DNA of 64,000 nt from Martelella mediterranea. GTDB lineage: Bacteria > Pseudomonadota > Alphaproteobacteria > Rhizobiales > Rhizobiaceae. Below, piece after piece: positions 8,067 to 17,123 of this stretch. Below the pieces are notes generated by a model. The model was given only the letters and a program-made list of their open reading frames with translations, did no database searches and was not told where the DNA came from. How positions within the stretch are numbered: the first letter of the stretch is position 1; each line of letters starts with the position of its first letter. The position numbers were made by a program, and so were the translations under genes. Where the stretch lies: positions 1-64,000 of the forward strand of contig PVUG01000008.1 of the NCBI GenBank assembly GCA_003001975.1. The letters run 5' to 3'.

Positions 8067-9902
8067 TCAGCTCAGGCAGAAATGGCCGGGCGAAACCTCG
8101 TTATAGTCCTGCGCTTTCGCCGCATAGTCGAGCGGACGGATCGGGCTTTTCAGATCATCGACCTGACCGCCCCGTTTCATGCCGAGACGGGCGGGATCGG
8201 GGATCGGCACGGCCTGCATCAGCTTGCGCGTGTAGGGATGCTGCGGGTTGGAGAAAACGGCATCGCGCGGGCCGATTTCGACGATTTCACCGAGATACAT
8301 CACCGCCACCTGATGGCTGACGCGTTCGACCACGGCCATGTCGTGGGAGATGAACAGGAAGGCGATATTCATGCTTTCCTGCAGGTCGAGCATCAGGTTG
8401 ATCACCTGCGCCTTGATCGAGACATCGAGCGCCGACACGCTTTCATCGGCAATGATCACCTTCGGATTGAGCGCGAGCGCGCGGGCGATACAGATGCGCT
8501 GGCGCTGGCCGCCGGAAAACTCGTGCGGATAGCGCTTCGCCATATCAGGCGTCAGGCCGACCTTGTCGAGAATATCGGAAACCATATCGCGGGCTTCCTG
8601 CCGTGTGCCCAGCTTGTGTTCGAGATAGGGTTCGGCAACCGCCTCACCGACCGTCATGCGCGGATTGAGGCTTGCAAACGGGTCCTGAAAGATCATCTGC
8701 ACCGACTGGCGCAGCTTGCGCATCGAGCGTGCGTCATAGGCAAGCACATCCTCGCCATCGACCAGCACCTCGCCGCTGTCCGGCTCAAGCAGACGCATCA
8801 CCGCACGGCCGGTGGTGGATTTTCCGCAACCGGATTCCCCCACAAGCGAGAGCGTTTCACCGGCATGAAGCTTGAACGATACGTTCTCCACCGCGTGAAC
8901 CCGGCCGGCAAGCCGCGAGAACAGGCCGGAATGAATATCGAACCGCACGGAGAGGTTCCGGGCCTCAAGCACCGGTTTTTCGGTGCGCGCGACCGTATCT
9001 TTCGAAATTGCTGCAGGCGTGATGTCGCCTGTCTTAACATCGGTGATCGGAAAGCGCTCCGGCAGTTGCGTGCCGGACATCGAGCCGAGCACCGGCACGG
9101 CCGACAGCAGGGCGCGGGTGTAGGGCTCGCGGCTATTGGCGAAGATATCGCTGGTCTTACCGCTTTCCACCTGTTCGCCGCGGAACATCACCACCGTGCG
9201 GTCGGCAATTTCGGCAACCACGCCCATATCATGGGTGATGAACAGGACGGAGGTGCCTTCCTCCTCCTGCAGCGTCTTGATCAGGTCGAGAATCTGGCCC
9301 TGAATGGTGACGTCGAGCGCCGTCGTCGGCTCATCGGCGATCAGCAGTTTCGGGCGGGCGGCCAGCGCCATGGCGATCATCACCCGCTGGCGCATGCCGC
9401 CGGAAAAGCGGTGCGGATATTCGTCGAAACGGGATGCGGCAGAGGGAATGCGCACCTTTTCCAGAAGCCGGATGGTTTCCGCGCGGGCTTCCTTTTTGCT
9501 CACATCGCTGTGGCAGCGGATGGCCTCGGAAATCTGGTCGCCGATGGTGAAGAGCGGATTGAGGCTCGTCATCGGCTCCTGGAAGATCATCGAGACATCG
9601 GCCCCGCGGGTCGCCCGCATCTCCCTGTCGGACGCCTGCAGCAGGTCACGGCCATCCAGAAGGATGCGGCCTTCAACGCGCGACATATCGCGCGGCAAAA
9701 GCCCCATGATCGAAAGCGACGTCACGCTCTTGCCCGAGCCGCTTTCACCGACGATCGCGAGCGTCTCCCCCGGCATCACGTCGAAGGAGACATTGCGGAC
9801 GACGCTGCGCCAGTCGCCTTCCGCATAGAAGGCGGTGGTCAGGTTCTGTACCGACAGAACCGGCGTCGTCTGGCTGACATTCGTGTTTGGCTGATGTGTC
9901 AT
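8067..9902 (-). CDS. Fused ABC transporter ATP-binding protein (DppD-DppF/GsiA type)
   Basis: 611 residues containing two complete ABC nucleotide-binding domains of the oligopeptide/dipeptide class, as in GsiA. Domain 1 has [18 protein letters not shown] and [12 protein letters not shown]. Domain 2 has [18 protein letters not shown] and [12 protein letters not shown]; proline of the usual DEP is replaced by serine in the second Walker B, a common variant. The oligopeptide C-terminal extension occurs once, at the end ([16 protein letters not shown]). It energises the permeases at 13802-15615 and lies 30 bases after the SelA-like gene, at the far end of the locus. Confidence 0.95.
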   Translation of the reverse strand: MTHQPNTNVSQTTPVLSVQNLTTAFYAEGDWRSVVRNVSFDVMPGETLAIVGESGSGKSVTSLSIMGLLPRDMSRVEGRILLDGRDLLQASDREMRATRGADVSMIFQEPMTSLNPLFTIGDQISEAIRCHSDVSKKEARAETIRLLEKVRIPSAASRFDEYPHRFSGGMRQRVMIAMALAARPKLLIADEPTTALDVTIQGQILDLIKTLQEEEGTSVLFITHDMGVVAEIADRTVVMFRGEQVESGKTSDIFANSREPYTRALLSAVPVLGSMSGTQLPERFPITDVKTGDITPAAISKDTVARTEKPVLEARNLSVRFDIHSGLFSRLAGRVHAVENVSFKLHAGETLSLVGESGCGKSTTGRAVMRLLEPDSGEVLVDGEDVLAYDARSMRKLRQSVQMIFQDPFASLNPRMTVGEAVAEPYLEHKLGTRQEARDMVSDILDKVGLTPDMAKRYPHEFSGGQRQRICIARALALNPKVIIADESVSALDVSIKAQVINLMLDLQESMNIAFLFISHDMAVVERVSHQVAVMYLGEIVEIGPRDAVFSNPQHPYTRKLMQAVPIPDPARLGMKRGGQVDDLKSPIRPLDYAAKAQDYNEVSPGHFCLS

Positions 9903-9932
9903 TTTGCTGTCCCCTTCGTCGTCTTCCGGTCC

Positions 9933-11129
9933 TCAGTCAGGCCATTTGAGCAGGCTGTCGAACCGGTGACGGCTCAGGTCTTCAATCGGCGTGGCGATGA
10001 TCTCGTTGGAGCGCTGGGCGCGGTCCAGTTCCTCGCCAAGACGGCGCGCCACGATGTGTTCCTGACCGGGATGCAGGTTGCACGGGTCGAGATAGAAATA
10101 CTGATGCTCGGCCTCGTGATCGCGCACGATGATCGGCGGATCGCCGGCGGCAAGCGCTGCGGCCAGATCCCACGCGGTGATCCGGGCCTCAGTGGGATCG
10201 ATCATGACCTTGAGGCGATCAAGCGGGTTCTTGGTCGGATCGGGATCGATCACCGCGTTGATGCCGGGGCGGCCATCAAGCGTATCCTTCCAGAGGTCGA
10301 GATAGCTCTTCTCGCGCGCGCGAATGCCCTCGTGATCGCGCGTTTCCCAGGCTTCAAGCGCGGCCATGACGCCGAAAATGCTTTCCTTGCCGACCTTCAT
10401 GCCGCGGCCGATGCCGTAATTCTGGATATAGGCATTGCGGACCATATCCTTGCGGCCGGCGACGATGCCCGAAGTCGGCCCGCCAAGGAATTTGTGGCCG
10501 GAATAAAGCGCCATGTCGGCACCCGTTTCCAGAAAGCCCCTGAGGTCGTATTCCGATGCAGCGTCAACGATAACCGGAACGCCGCGGGCATGGGCGATTT
10601 CAACGAATTCGCTCAGATGCAGCAGGCCGTAATCGACCACGTGATGGGAGACGACATAAACGGCAGCGGCCGTATTTTCGGTGATCGCGTTTTCCAGATG
10701 GAAGCGGTGTGTCGAGGTGGCCTGACCGATCGGCACCACCGTGCCGCCAACAAGACGGATGGCCTGATCCACCGGCGCGCCGTAATTGACGATATGGCCA
10801 ACCTGCACGATGACTTCCTTTTTCGAAGTCGTGGTTTCCGGCAGGCGTTCGACGGCGAGAAGATCGGGTCCGGTGATCGCGCCTGCAACCGCAAGGCTGA
10901 TGCCCGATGAGCAGGAAGCCGTGACGAAGCCGGCTTCCGCGCCGGTCAGCCGTGCAATGATCTCGCCGGCCTTGCGCTGCAGGTCGTTCATCTCGACGAA
11001 CTGTGTCATGATCTTCGGAACGGCGGCGACGGCTTCCGGAACCGCGATGGACGCGCCAAGGCCGGTCATTGTGCCGGATACATTGATGACGGGCCGCAGT
11101 CCGAGCGACTGCCTGATATCTTCACTCAT
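9933..11129 (-). CDS. SelA-like PLP-dependent enzyme (aminotransferase/lyase fold)
   Basis: 398 residues of the SelA-like branch of fold-type I PLP enzymes, the group that includes D-glucosaminate-6-phosphate ammonia-lyase and EF0838-type proteins. Visible features are the [13 protein letters not shown] start, the glycine-rich [12 protein letters not shown] cofactor loop, Asp189 in VIVDAASE pairing with the pyridine nitrogen, and the Schiff-base Lys213 in [12 protein letters not shown]. True selenocysteine synthase is unlikely because the protein is short and there is no selB neighbour. The context (RidA, amidohydrolase) fits a lyase releasing an enamine. The start at 11129 is chosen for GGAG seven bases upstream. 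Confidence 0.85.
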   Translation of the reverse strand: MSEDIRQSLGLRPVINVSGTMTGLGASIAVPEAVAAVPKIMTQFVEMNDLQRKAGEIIARLTGAEAGFVTASCSSGISLAVAGAITGPDLLAVERLPETTTSKKEVIVQVGHIVNYGAPVDQAIRLVGGTVVPIGQATSTHRFHLENAITENTAAAVYVVSHHVVDYGLLHLSEFVEIAHARGVPVIVDAASEYDLRGFLETGADMALYSGHKFLGGPTSGIVAGRKDMVRNAYIQNYGIGRGMKVGKESIFGVMAALEAWETRDHEGIRAREKSYLDLWKDTLDGRPGINAVIDPDPTKNPLDRLKVMIDPTEARITAWDLAAALAAGDPPIIVRDHEAEHQYFYLDPCNLHPGQEHIVARRLGEELDRAQRSNEIIATPIEDLSRHRFDSLLKWPD

Positions 11130-11182
11130 TGATAGTCTCCGTGGGTCTGTCGAATGCGCCGGGCACAACTCGACAACTGTAT

Positions 11183-11198
11183 CGTAATAATGCAATAT
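11183..11198. promoter_or_regulatory. Candidate IclR operator in the divergent gap
   Basis: CGTAATAATGCAATAT lies between the SelA-like gene and the IclR gene. It resembles CGTTATAATGGCATAAC at 18671-18687 upstream of the substrate-binding-protein gene of the same locus, so both may be sites of the IclR regulator. Confidence 0.35.
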
Positions 11199-11220
11199 CG
11201 CCCCGAACTGAGGAACGATC

Positions 11221-12042
11221 ATGACCGAGACGAACGACACCGGAGCCGTTGAACAACCGGCGGACGCCCCTGAAAAGAAGAAGAAAAGAACCCGTGTCAG
11301 CGGCATCGACCGTGTTCTTCAGATCATCGATCATCTTTATGAAACCGGTGAACCGGCCGGTGGTTACGCCATTGCCAAGGCTATCGGCGCGCCGCTTTCG
11401 ACCATCTACACGATCACCGAGGACCTGGTTGAAAAGGAGGTGCTGACCCGCGCCCATGACGGCACGCTGTGGCTCGGCCCCCGCCTTTACAATTACGGCA
11501 TCGCCTATGCGCGCTCCGTCGATTTCATGCGGGTGGCCACCCAGGAAATGCATGACCTTTGCCGCCGTGCGGGCGAGACCGTGCAGCTTTGCGGACGCGA
11601 CGGCCACCACATGCTGGTCATGGCCATGGCCGACGGGCCCAGCCATTTCCAGGTCATGTCGCGCGTCGGCTCGCGCATTCCGCTGAACTGGACCGCGTCC
11701 GGCCGGCTTCTGGTCGGCCACATGCCGGAAAAGGACCGCATCGAGCTGTTCAAGCGCGGCGCCCGCGCCTCGCCGACGGGACGGGCCACCATCGACCCGA
11801 AAGAACTGTCCAGCGCGGCAGCGCTTGCCTTTGACAACCGGCTTTCGGTTCAGGTCGGCGAATCCGACTATTCCGTTGCCTGCATCGCCTCGCCGATCTG
11901 CAACGCTGCGGGTGAGTGCACCGCGACGATCTCCATCGTCCTGCCCGAGCAGAAGGCGAAGGCAGGCGATGTGCCCTTCGGCGATTATGTCCGCGATTCG
12001 GCGGAACGTATCGAGCGGTTGATGGGATGGCGCGAACACTAG
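11221..12042 (+). CDS. IclR family transcriptional regulator
   Basis: 273 residues. A lysine-rich N-terminal tail precedes an IclR winged helix (residues 28-90: [20 protein letters not shown] then [23 protein letters not shown]), and an effector domain follows (about 100-260) with the [12 protein letters not shown] segment where IclR proteins have TAxGKA. It is transcribed away from the SelA-like gene and towards the RidA gene, sitting inside the operon it probably controls. The ATG follows GAGGAACGATC. Confidence 0.93.
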   Translation: MTETNDTGAVEQPADAPEKKKKRTRVSGIDRVLQIIDHLYETGEPAGGYAIAKAIGAPLSTIYTITEDLVEKEVLTRAHDGTLWLGPRLYNYGIAYARSVDFMRVATQEMHDLCRRAGETVQLCGRDGHHMLVMAMADGPSHFQVMSRVGSRIPLNWTASGRLLVGHMPEKDRIELFKRGARASPTGRATIDPKELSSAAALAFDNRLSVQVGESDYSVACIASPICNAAGECTATISIVLPEQKAKAGDVPFGDYVRDSAERIERLMGWREH

Positions 12043-12045
12043 GTC

Positions 12046-12543
12046 TCAGTCCTTCAGAGCGACAATCGCTTCGATTTCAACGGTGATATTGTTCGGGAGC
12101 GAACCAAGGCCCACCGCCGAGCGTGCGTGAATGCCGGCCTCGCCGAACACTTCGATGAAGAGGTCCGAGCAGCCGTTGATAACGGCCGGATGCCGGGTGA
12201 AATCGGGCGCGGCGTTGACCATGCCGAGGATTTTCACCACATGCTTGATGCGGTCGAGGTCACCAAGCGCATCCTGCATCACGGCCAGAAGGTTGAGCCC
12301 CGTCAGCCGGGCATGTTTGTAGGCCTCTTCGACGCTCACATCGCCGCCGACCTTGCCGTAATGTTGCGAACCGTCCTTCTCGCTCGGCCCCTGCCCTGAC
12401 AGGTAGAGAATATTACCCTCCTGCTTGAAGGCCGCGAAATTGGCGATCGGCGGCTGAGCAGGCGGGATCTCTATGCCAAGTGTCGCAAGGCGCTCTGCCA
12501 CGGTTGTGGCTTCGCCCGTCTTGATTGCGGATGTCTGGGACAC
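12046..12543 (-). CDS. RidA family protein (YjgF/YER057c/UK114)
   Basis: 165 residues matching the longer LPS-type RidA group: NILYLSGQGPS, then GLNLLAVMQDALGDLDRI, VVKILGMVNAAPDF, and the end ARSAVGLGSLPNNITVEIEAIVAL with the conserved arginine and VEIEA strand. RidA enzymes hydrolyse reactive enamine/imine intermediates made by PLP enzymes. The start is GTG at 12543, with AGGAG five bases upstream; the longer frame to 12627 has no such site and overlaps the end of the amidohydrolase gene. The partner PLP enzyme is probably the SelA-like protein. The stop lies three bases from the convergent IclR gene. Confidence 0.9.
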   Translation of the reverse strand: MSQTSAIKTGEATTVAERLATLGIEIPPAQPPIANFAAFKQEGNILYLSGQGPSEKDGSQHYGKVGGDVSVEEAYKHARLTGLNLLAVMQDALGDLDRIKHVVKILGMVNAAPDFTRHPAVINGCSDLFIEVFGEAGIHARSAVGLGSLPNNITVEIEAIVALKD

Positions 12544-12589
12544 GAAAACTCCTGTACTTTCAAAATGTGGTGGCTGGCCGCTTTCACGG

Positions 12590-13798
12590 TCAGCGAAATG
12601 CATAATTCTGTCCGTTGTAACCGGCACGCCATGTACCGGGCGTATGGCGCGACGCCTTGACGGCCTTCGTGCCGATCACCGCATAGGCGGGGTCGAACAG
12701 GCGCGTCATATGCGCCGGGTCGCCGTTGGAATCGACCACGTCCAGTTCTTCGTCGATGAGGTTGAAGATGGTGAACTCGGCGCGTGCGCCGGTCGCCAGC
12801 AGGTTGTCCATCGGCAGGCCGATGACGGCGGCCGGCGCGTGCGTCACGGCGTCGACAATCTTGTCGAACGGCATGCCGACCGACAGCAGTTTCGACATGG
12901 TGGTCGCCATATCCCAGACCGCGCCGTTCAGCGAATGGCCGTGAAGATCAGTCGAAATCGAAAACGGCATCAGGCCGCGTTCAATCGCCGCTTCGGCAAC
13001 CTTGAACGAGAAGGACGCGCCGCCATGGCCGATATCGAGGCGTATACCCTCGCCGGCGCAGCGCTCGGCCAGGTTAAAGAGGTCTTCATCCTCCATGATC
13101 GAGGAGCCGAGCTTGCCGTTGAAGCAATGGGTGATGATGTCGCCGGGGCCAAGGGCTTCAAGCACATCCTCGTAAAGCGAGGGCGGCTCGCCGACATGCA
13201 CCATCATCGGCAGTTTCAGGATCTTGGCGATCTTCTTGCCGAGCTTGACCGGCGTGATGCCCCATGAGCCGGTAATGACGTGGCTGGCGCGCACCTTGAT
13301 GCCGATGATGTGCTCGCGGTTTTCCTCGTAGCACTGGAAGATACGGTCGAAATCGACATCCTTGATGTCGCGCAGTTCCGGCACGCGGTTGCAGGCAACC
13401 AGCCCGATCGAGCCGAGATTGAGGAATGCCTTCACCCGTTCCACGGACGGTTCGATGATATATTCGCGGAAGCCATGGAAGTTGGCCTCGCCCGCAGAGC
13501 CGGCATCGACCAGCGTGGTCACGCCGCGCTCGACGCCGCATTGCGACGGCCGGATCGAGATATCCGTGCCGCCATGCCAGATATGAACATGAAGGTCGGT
13601 CCAACCCGGCAAAACCCACGCGCCTGCACCATCGATAACCGCCATGCCCTCGCCGACCGGCAGACCGGGTCCGGTGGCGGCAATCTTTCCGTCTGCACCG
13701 ACGGCAATGTCGATCAGGCCTTCCGGTGTACCGGCCCCGAAGGAAACCGGGCGGACATTGCGGATCAGCATGGGTGAACCAGTGTTTTCAAGCGGCAT
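12590..13798 (-). CDS. Amidohydrolase/deacetylase family metallohydrolase (cog3964 type)
   Basis: 402 residues of the amidohydrolase superfamily, often mis-called dihydroorotase. The metal ligand motif is DLHVHIW, followed by a probable bridging lysine in IGIKVRASH, then MVHVGEPP, ITHCFNGK and the catalytic Asp region ISTDLHGHSLNG. The layout matches the cog3964 group; from memory its characterised member Atu3266 hydrolyses acetylated alpha-hydroxy acids, so a deacylase is the better guess than a pyrimidine enzyme. It lies three bases after the permease gene and 46 bases before RidA. AAAGGA precedes the ATG. Confidence 0.88.
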   Translation of the reverse strand: MPLENTGSPMLIRNVRPVSFGAGTPEGLIDIAVGADGKIAATGPGLPVGEGMAVIDGAGAWVLPGWTDLHVHIWHGGTDISIRPSQCGVERGVTTLVDAGSAGEANFHGFREYIIEPSVERVKAFLNLGSIGLVACNRVPELRDIKDVDFDRIFQCYEENREHIIGIKVRASHVITGSWGITPVKLGKKIAKILKLPMMVHVGEPPSLYEDVLEALGPGDIITHCFNGKLGSSIMEDEDLFNLAERCAGEGIRLDIGHGGASFSFKVAEAAIERGLMPFSISTDLHGHSLNGAVWDMATTMSKLLSVGMPFDKIVDAVTHAPAAVIGLPMDNLLATGARAEFTIFNLIDEELDVVDSNGDPAHMTRLFDPAYAVIGTKAVKASRHTPGTWRAGYNGQNYAFR

Positions 13799-13801
13799 TT
13801 C

Positions 13802-14674
13802 TTAAAGGTCCTTTTTCAGGCGGGGGTCCAGCATATCGCGCAGGCCGTCGCCGACGATCTGAAGAGAGAGAACGGCCAGAATAATGGCCAGCCCCGGAAA
13901 CAGCGTCATCCAGTCGGCCGCACCCAGATACTGACGGCCGGCGGCAATCATCGTGCCCCAGGTCGGCACTTCCGGGCTGACGCCGAGGCCGAGGAAGGAA
14001 AGGCCGGCTTCGGCCAGAATGGCATTGGCGAACAGAAAGGTTGCCTGCACCAGAATGGGCGAGATCAGATTGCGCAGCACATGCCGGGTCATGATGTGGC
14101 CGGTGGAAATACCCATCGAGCGGGCCGCCTCGACAAAGGGAAGTTCGCGCAGCACGAGGGTCGAGGCGCGCACGATGCGGGCAAGCCGCGGTGCGTAGAC
14201 GATCGAGAGCGCAACAATCACCGTCATCAGCGAGGGGCCGAGCGCGGCCACCAGCGCGATGGCCAGCAGGATATCGGGAAACGCCATCATGGCGTCGATC
14301 AGCCGGGCAATCGGGGTATCGAGGCTTTTGAAGAAGCCTGCAATCAGGCCCAGCGTCACGCCAATGATGGTCGAAAGCGCAACGACTGCCGCACCGACAA
14401 GAAGCGAGAGACGCCCGGCAAAGAGCGTGCGGGCGAAGACATCGCGGCCGAACTCATCCGTGCCGAACCAGTATTCCGCGCCCGGCGGCGTCAACCGGTT
14501 GGCAATCGACAGCTTGTAGGCGGAATGCGGTGTGATCCACGGTGCAAGAGCGGCAAGGGCAACGAATATCAGCAAGACGGCCAGGCCGAATGCCACGCTC
14601 TTGCGTTTCAGAAGCTGCCGAATGAATTTCGCCCGTTCACTGCCGGGGCTTGCGACGGTTTGTGTATCGGCCAT
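13802..14674 (-). CDS. ABC transporter permease (DppC/GsiD type)
   Basis: 290 residues with the N-terminal OppC_N helix (LLKRKSVAFGLAVLLIFVAL) and a BPD_transp_1 domain. It contains the FGTDEFGRDVFART motif typical of DppC-like permeases and the cytoplasmic EAA loop VEAARSMGISTGHIMTRHV that contacts the ATPase. There are six predicted membrane segments. The start codon overlaps the stop of the DppB-type gene by one base (TGATG), so the two are translationally coupled and assemble as a heterodimer. Confidence 0.95.
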   Translation of the reverse strand: MADTQTVASPGSERAKFIRQLLKRKSVAFGLAVLLIFVALAALAPWITPHSAYKLSIANRLTPPGAEYWFGTDEFGRDVFARTLFAGRLSLLVGAAVVALSTIIGVTLGLIAGFFKSLDTPIARLIDAMMAFPDILLAIALVAALGPSLMTVIVALSIVYAPRLARIVRASTLVLRELPFVEAARSMGISTGHIMTRHVLRNLISPILVQATFLFANAILAEAGLSFLGLGVSPEVPTWGTMIAAGRQYLGAADWMTLFPGLAIILAVLSLQIVGDGLRDMLDPRLKKDL

Positions 14675-15615
14675 CAGTAACGCACCCTCGGGTCGACGAG
14701 CAGGTAAAGCATGTCGATTGCAAAATTGATAAGGACATAAAGCCCGGCGATGACCAGCAGCGCGCCCTGAATGACGGGGTAGTCGCGCCGGAGCACGGCG
14801 GACACCACGAGGCTGCCGACACCGGGAAGCGCAAACACCGTCTCGGTCACCACCGCACCGGCAACCAGCACGGCCGCCGTCAGCCCGAGAACCGTGAGGA
14901 TCGGGATCAGCGCATTCTTCAGCGCGTGTTTCAGCACCACGCGGCCTTCGGCAAGGCCCTTGGCGCGGGCGGTACGGATGTAGTCGTCATTGAAGACATC
15001 GAGCATGGCCGCGCGGGTAAACCGCAGGATCAGCGCGGAAGACACCACGCCAAGCGACACCGCCGGCAGGACCAGATGATGCAGCCGGTCCCAGAAACTG
15101 GCGCCCGGCCCGCCATAGCCGGAAACGGGGAAAACGCCGAAACGCACTGCAAACACCTGAATGAGAATAAGCCCCAGCCAGAAACTCGGCACGCTCGCCG
15201 CCGTCATTGCCACAACGGTCGAAGCCTGGTCGACGAAGGAGCCGCGCCGGTAAGCGGCATAAATGCCGACCGGCAGCGCGATAACCGCGGCAAGCAGAAG
15301 CGAGAACATCGTCAGGAAGAAGGTCGGTTCGGCGCGCTGCGCCAGCGCCGTGGTCACCGGGATATTGAGGAAGATGGAACGGCCGAGATTGCCCTGCAGC
15401 ATCTGCCCGATATAGATGACATATTGCTGGAGGATCGACTGGTCGAGACCAAGCCGGGATCGCAGTTCGGCAATGTCCTGCGGCGTCGCATCCGGTCCGA
15501 GCATCACGGCGGCCGGGTCGCCCGGCGTGACGCGCACGATGACGAACACGATGGTGACGACCAGAAACATCACGACGATCATTCCAAACAGGCGTTTGAG
15601 AATATACCGGATCAT
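14674..15615 (-). CDS. ABC transporter permease (DppB/GsiC type)
   Basis: 313 residues. The N-terminus MIRYILKRLFGMIVVMFLV and the RVTPGDPA motif are characteristic of DppB/OppB permeases, followed by six membrane helices and the EAA-type loop YIRTARAKGLAEGRVVLKHAL. It partners with the next gene downstream. It starts 51 bases after the GH1 gene. Confidence 0.95.
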   Translation of the reverse strand: MIRYILKRLFGMIVVMFLVVTIVFVIVRVTPGDPAAVMLGPDATPQDIAELRSRLGLDQSILQQYVIYIGQMLQGNLGRSIFLNIPVTTALAQRAEPTFFLTMFSLLLAAVIALPVGIYAAYRRGSFVDQASTVVAMTAASVPSFWLGLILIQVFAVRFGVFPVSGYGGPGASFWDRLHHLVLPAVSLGVVSSALILRFTRAAMLDVFNDDYIRTARAKGLAEGRVVLKHALKNALIPILTVLGLTAAVLVAGAVVTETVFALPGVGSLVVSAVLRRDYPVIQGALLVIAGLYVLINFAIDMLYLLVDPRVRY

Positions 15616-15666
15616 GAATTCGTTTTCCTGTTTCGGCAGCCCGGCCGGGCCGGGACGGTACTGTCT

Positions 15667-16995
15667 TCAAAGGGCATTGTTCGCAATCACGCCTTTCAGC
15701 CAGTGATAGGAGGCTTTGGGGATGCGCTGCAGCGTCGGATAGTCGACATAGACCAGCCCGAAGCGCTTGGAATAGCCGCGCCCCCATTCGAAATTGTCCA
15801 TCAGCGACCAGGCGAAATAGCCGCGGATATCATGCCCTTCATCGATGGCATCGAGAAGTGCGCCGAGATACTTGTCGAAATAGCTGATGCGCTCATTATC
15901 AACGACCGTGCGGTCGGGCCGGAGCATATCGGGATAGGAGGCGCCGTTTTCGGTGATGTAGATCACCGGATTGCCATAACGATTGCTGGTGTCGCGGATC
16001 TGCTCGAGGAAGGCATCCGGATCGACGATCCAGTTGACGTCGGTGAGCGGCCCCATGCCGGACGGCGGCATGACCTCGGAATAGCCCAGCGTGGCATTCG
16101 GGTTGGGCGCGACGAAGACCGGGTTGTAATGATTGAGACCGAAGAAATCGAGTTTCTGGCTGATCTCCTCCATGTCGCCGGGCTGGATCAGCGGTTCGAT
16201 CTTTTCGGCTATCGGTTCGGGATAGGTGCCGAGCCAGAGCGGATCGACCATGACGCGGCGCCACATGCAGTCGCCGAAAACGCGCGCTTCTTCGTGGGCT
16301 GCATCGTCATAATGCGGGCGGACGGGTCCGAGCGAAACGATATTGCCGATTTCGGCATCCGGCGCTTCGGCACGCACGGCGGACACCGTCTTGCCGTGAG
16401 CGAGATTGAGATTGTGGATCGCCTGCAGGCAGGCGTCGTAATTCTGCTTGCCCGGCGCATGGCGACCGAGATTATAGGCAACCCACGGAATGACGTTCGG
16501 CTCGTTGATCGGCGCGAAGCGCTTTACCCGGTCTCCGAAGCGGCGGATGACCTCGGCGGCATAATCACCGAAGATTTTTGCCGTCTCGCGCGAACGCCAG
16601 CCGCCGGCCTCCTCAATCGGCACCGGCATGTCCCAGTGATGCAGACAGATCCAGGGTTCGATGCCCTCATGCAGCATCAGGTCGATCAGCCGGTCGTAGA
16701 AATCGACGCCAAGCTGGTTCACCTGCCCCTTGCCTTCGGGGAAGATACGCGGCCAGGCGGTCGACAGCCGGAAGGCCTTGACGCCGAGCCCGCGCATCAG
16801 CGCGACATCTTCGGGATAGCGGTGATAGTGGTCGCAGGAAATATCGGCGGTATCACCGTTGACGATGTTGCCCGGCACTTTCGCGTAAGTGTCCCAGACG
16901 CTCGGACCGCGACCATCGGTTTCGGTCGCGCCTTCGGTCTGATAGGCGGAGGCGGCAGCCCCCCAGAGAAAATCGGGTGGAAAGTTTCGGGCCAT
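15667..16995 (-). CDS. GH1 family beta-glucosidase/beta-glycosidase
   Basis: 442 residues, a full-length cytoplasmic GH1 enzyme without signal peptide. It opens FPPDFLWGAAASAYQTEG, carries the acid/base Glu165 in PINEPN and the nucleophile Glu349 in YITENG, and ends with the WSLMDNFEW segment that lines the aglycone site. It should hydrolyse beta-glucosides or beta-galactosides after import. It lies between the solute-binding-protein gene and the permease genes, so the transported molecule is probably a beta-glycoside. Confidence 0.95.
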   Translation of the reverse strand: MARNFPPDFLWGAAASAYQTEGATETDGRGPSVWDTYAKVPGNIVNGDTADISCDHYHRYPEDVALMRGLGVKAFRLSTAWPRIFPEGKGQVNQLGVDFYDRLIDLMLHEGIEPWICLHHWDMPVPIEEAGGWRSRETAKIFGDYAAEVIRRFGDRVKRFAPINEPNVIPWVAYNLGRHAPGKQNYDACLQAIHNLNLAHGKTVSAVRAEAPDAEIGNIVSLGPVRPHYDDAAHEEARVFGDCMWRRVMVDPLWLGTYPEPIAEKIEPLIQPGDMEEISQKLDFFGLNHYNPVFVAPNPNATLGYSEVMPPSGMGPLTDVNWIVDPDAFLEQIRDTSNRYGNPVIYITENGASYPDMLRPDRTVVDNERISYFDKYLGALLDAIDEGHDIRGYFAWSLMDNFEWGRGYSKRFGLVYVDYPTLQRIPKASYHWLKGVIANNAL

Positions 16996-17069
16996 CAGTC
17001 AGCTTTCGGAAAGGGATACCGGAGCGGCGCGGTCATCGCGGCTTCCGGCGACACAATACAATCGGCAGA

Positions 17070-17099
17070 GGTGTCCCCGGCACAGTCGCCGGAAACACC
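17070..17099 (-). promoter_or_regulatory. Intercistronic mRNA hairpin after the solute-binding-protein gene
   Basis: A 12-bp stem (17070-17081 with 17088-17099, six-base loop). On the minus-strand RNA the two non-Watson-Crick positions are G-U pairs, while on the plus-strand RNA they would be C-A mismatches, so the structure belongs to the operon transcript. It has no T-run, which fits a 3'-end stabiliser or partial terminator that boosts binding-protein expression over downstream genes. Confidence 0.5.
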
Positions 17100-17123
17100 A
17101 TTGTTTTCTTGAAGGAAACCGGC

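Noticed and set aside
8016-10910. A 964-codon open frame on the plus strand
   Set aside because: It is the reverse complement of the ABC ATPase and SelA-like genes; composition is full of His/Arg/Gly runs with no domain, as in high-GC antisense frames.
9933-11129. Selenocysteine synthase (selA)
   Set aside because: The protein is a shorter SelA-like PLP enzyme in a catabolic locus, and no selB or tRNA-Sec is visible.
14650-17112. An 820-codon open frame on the plus strand
   Set aside because: Lies antisense to two permease genes and the GH1 gene, whose motifs are unmistakable; no recognizable domain.
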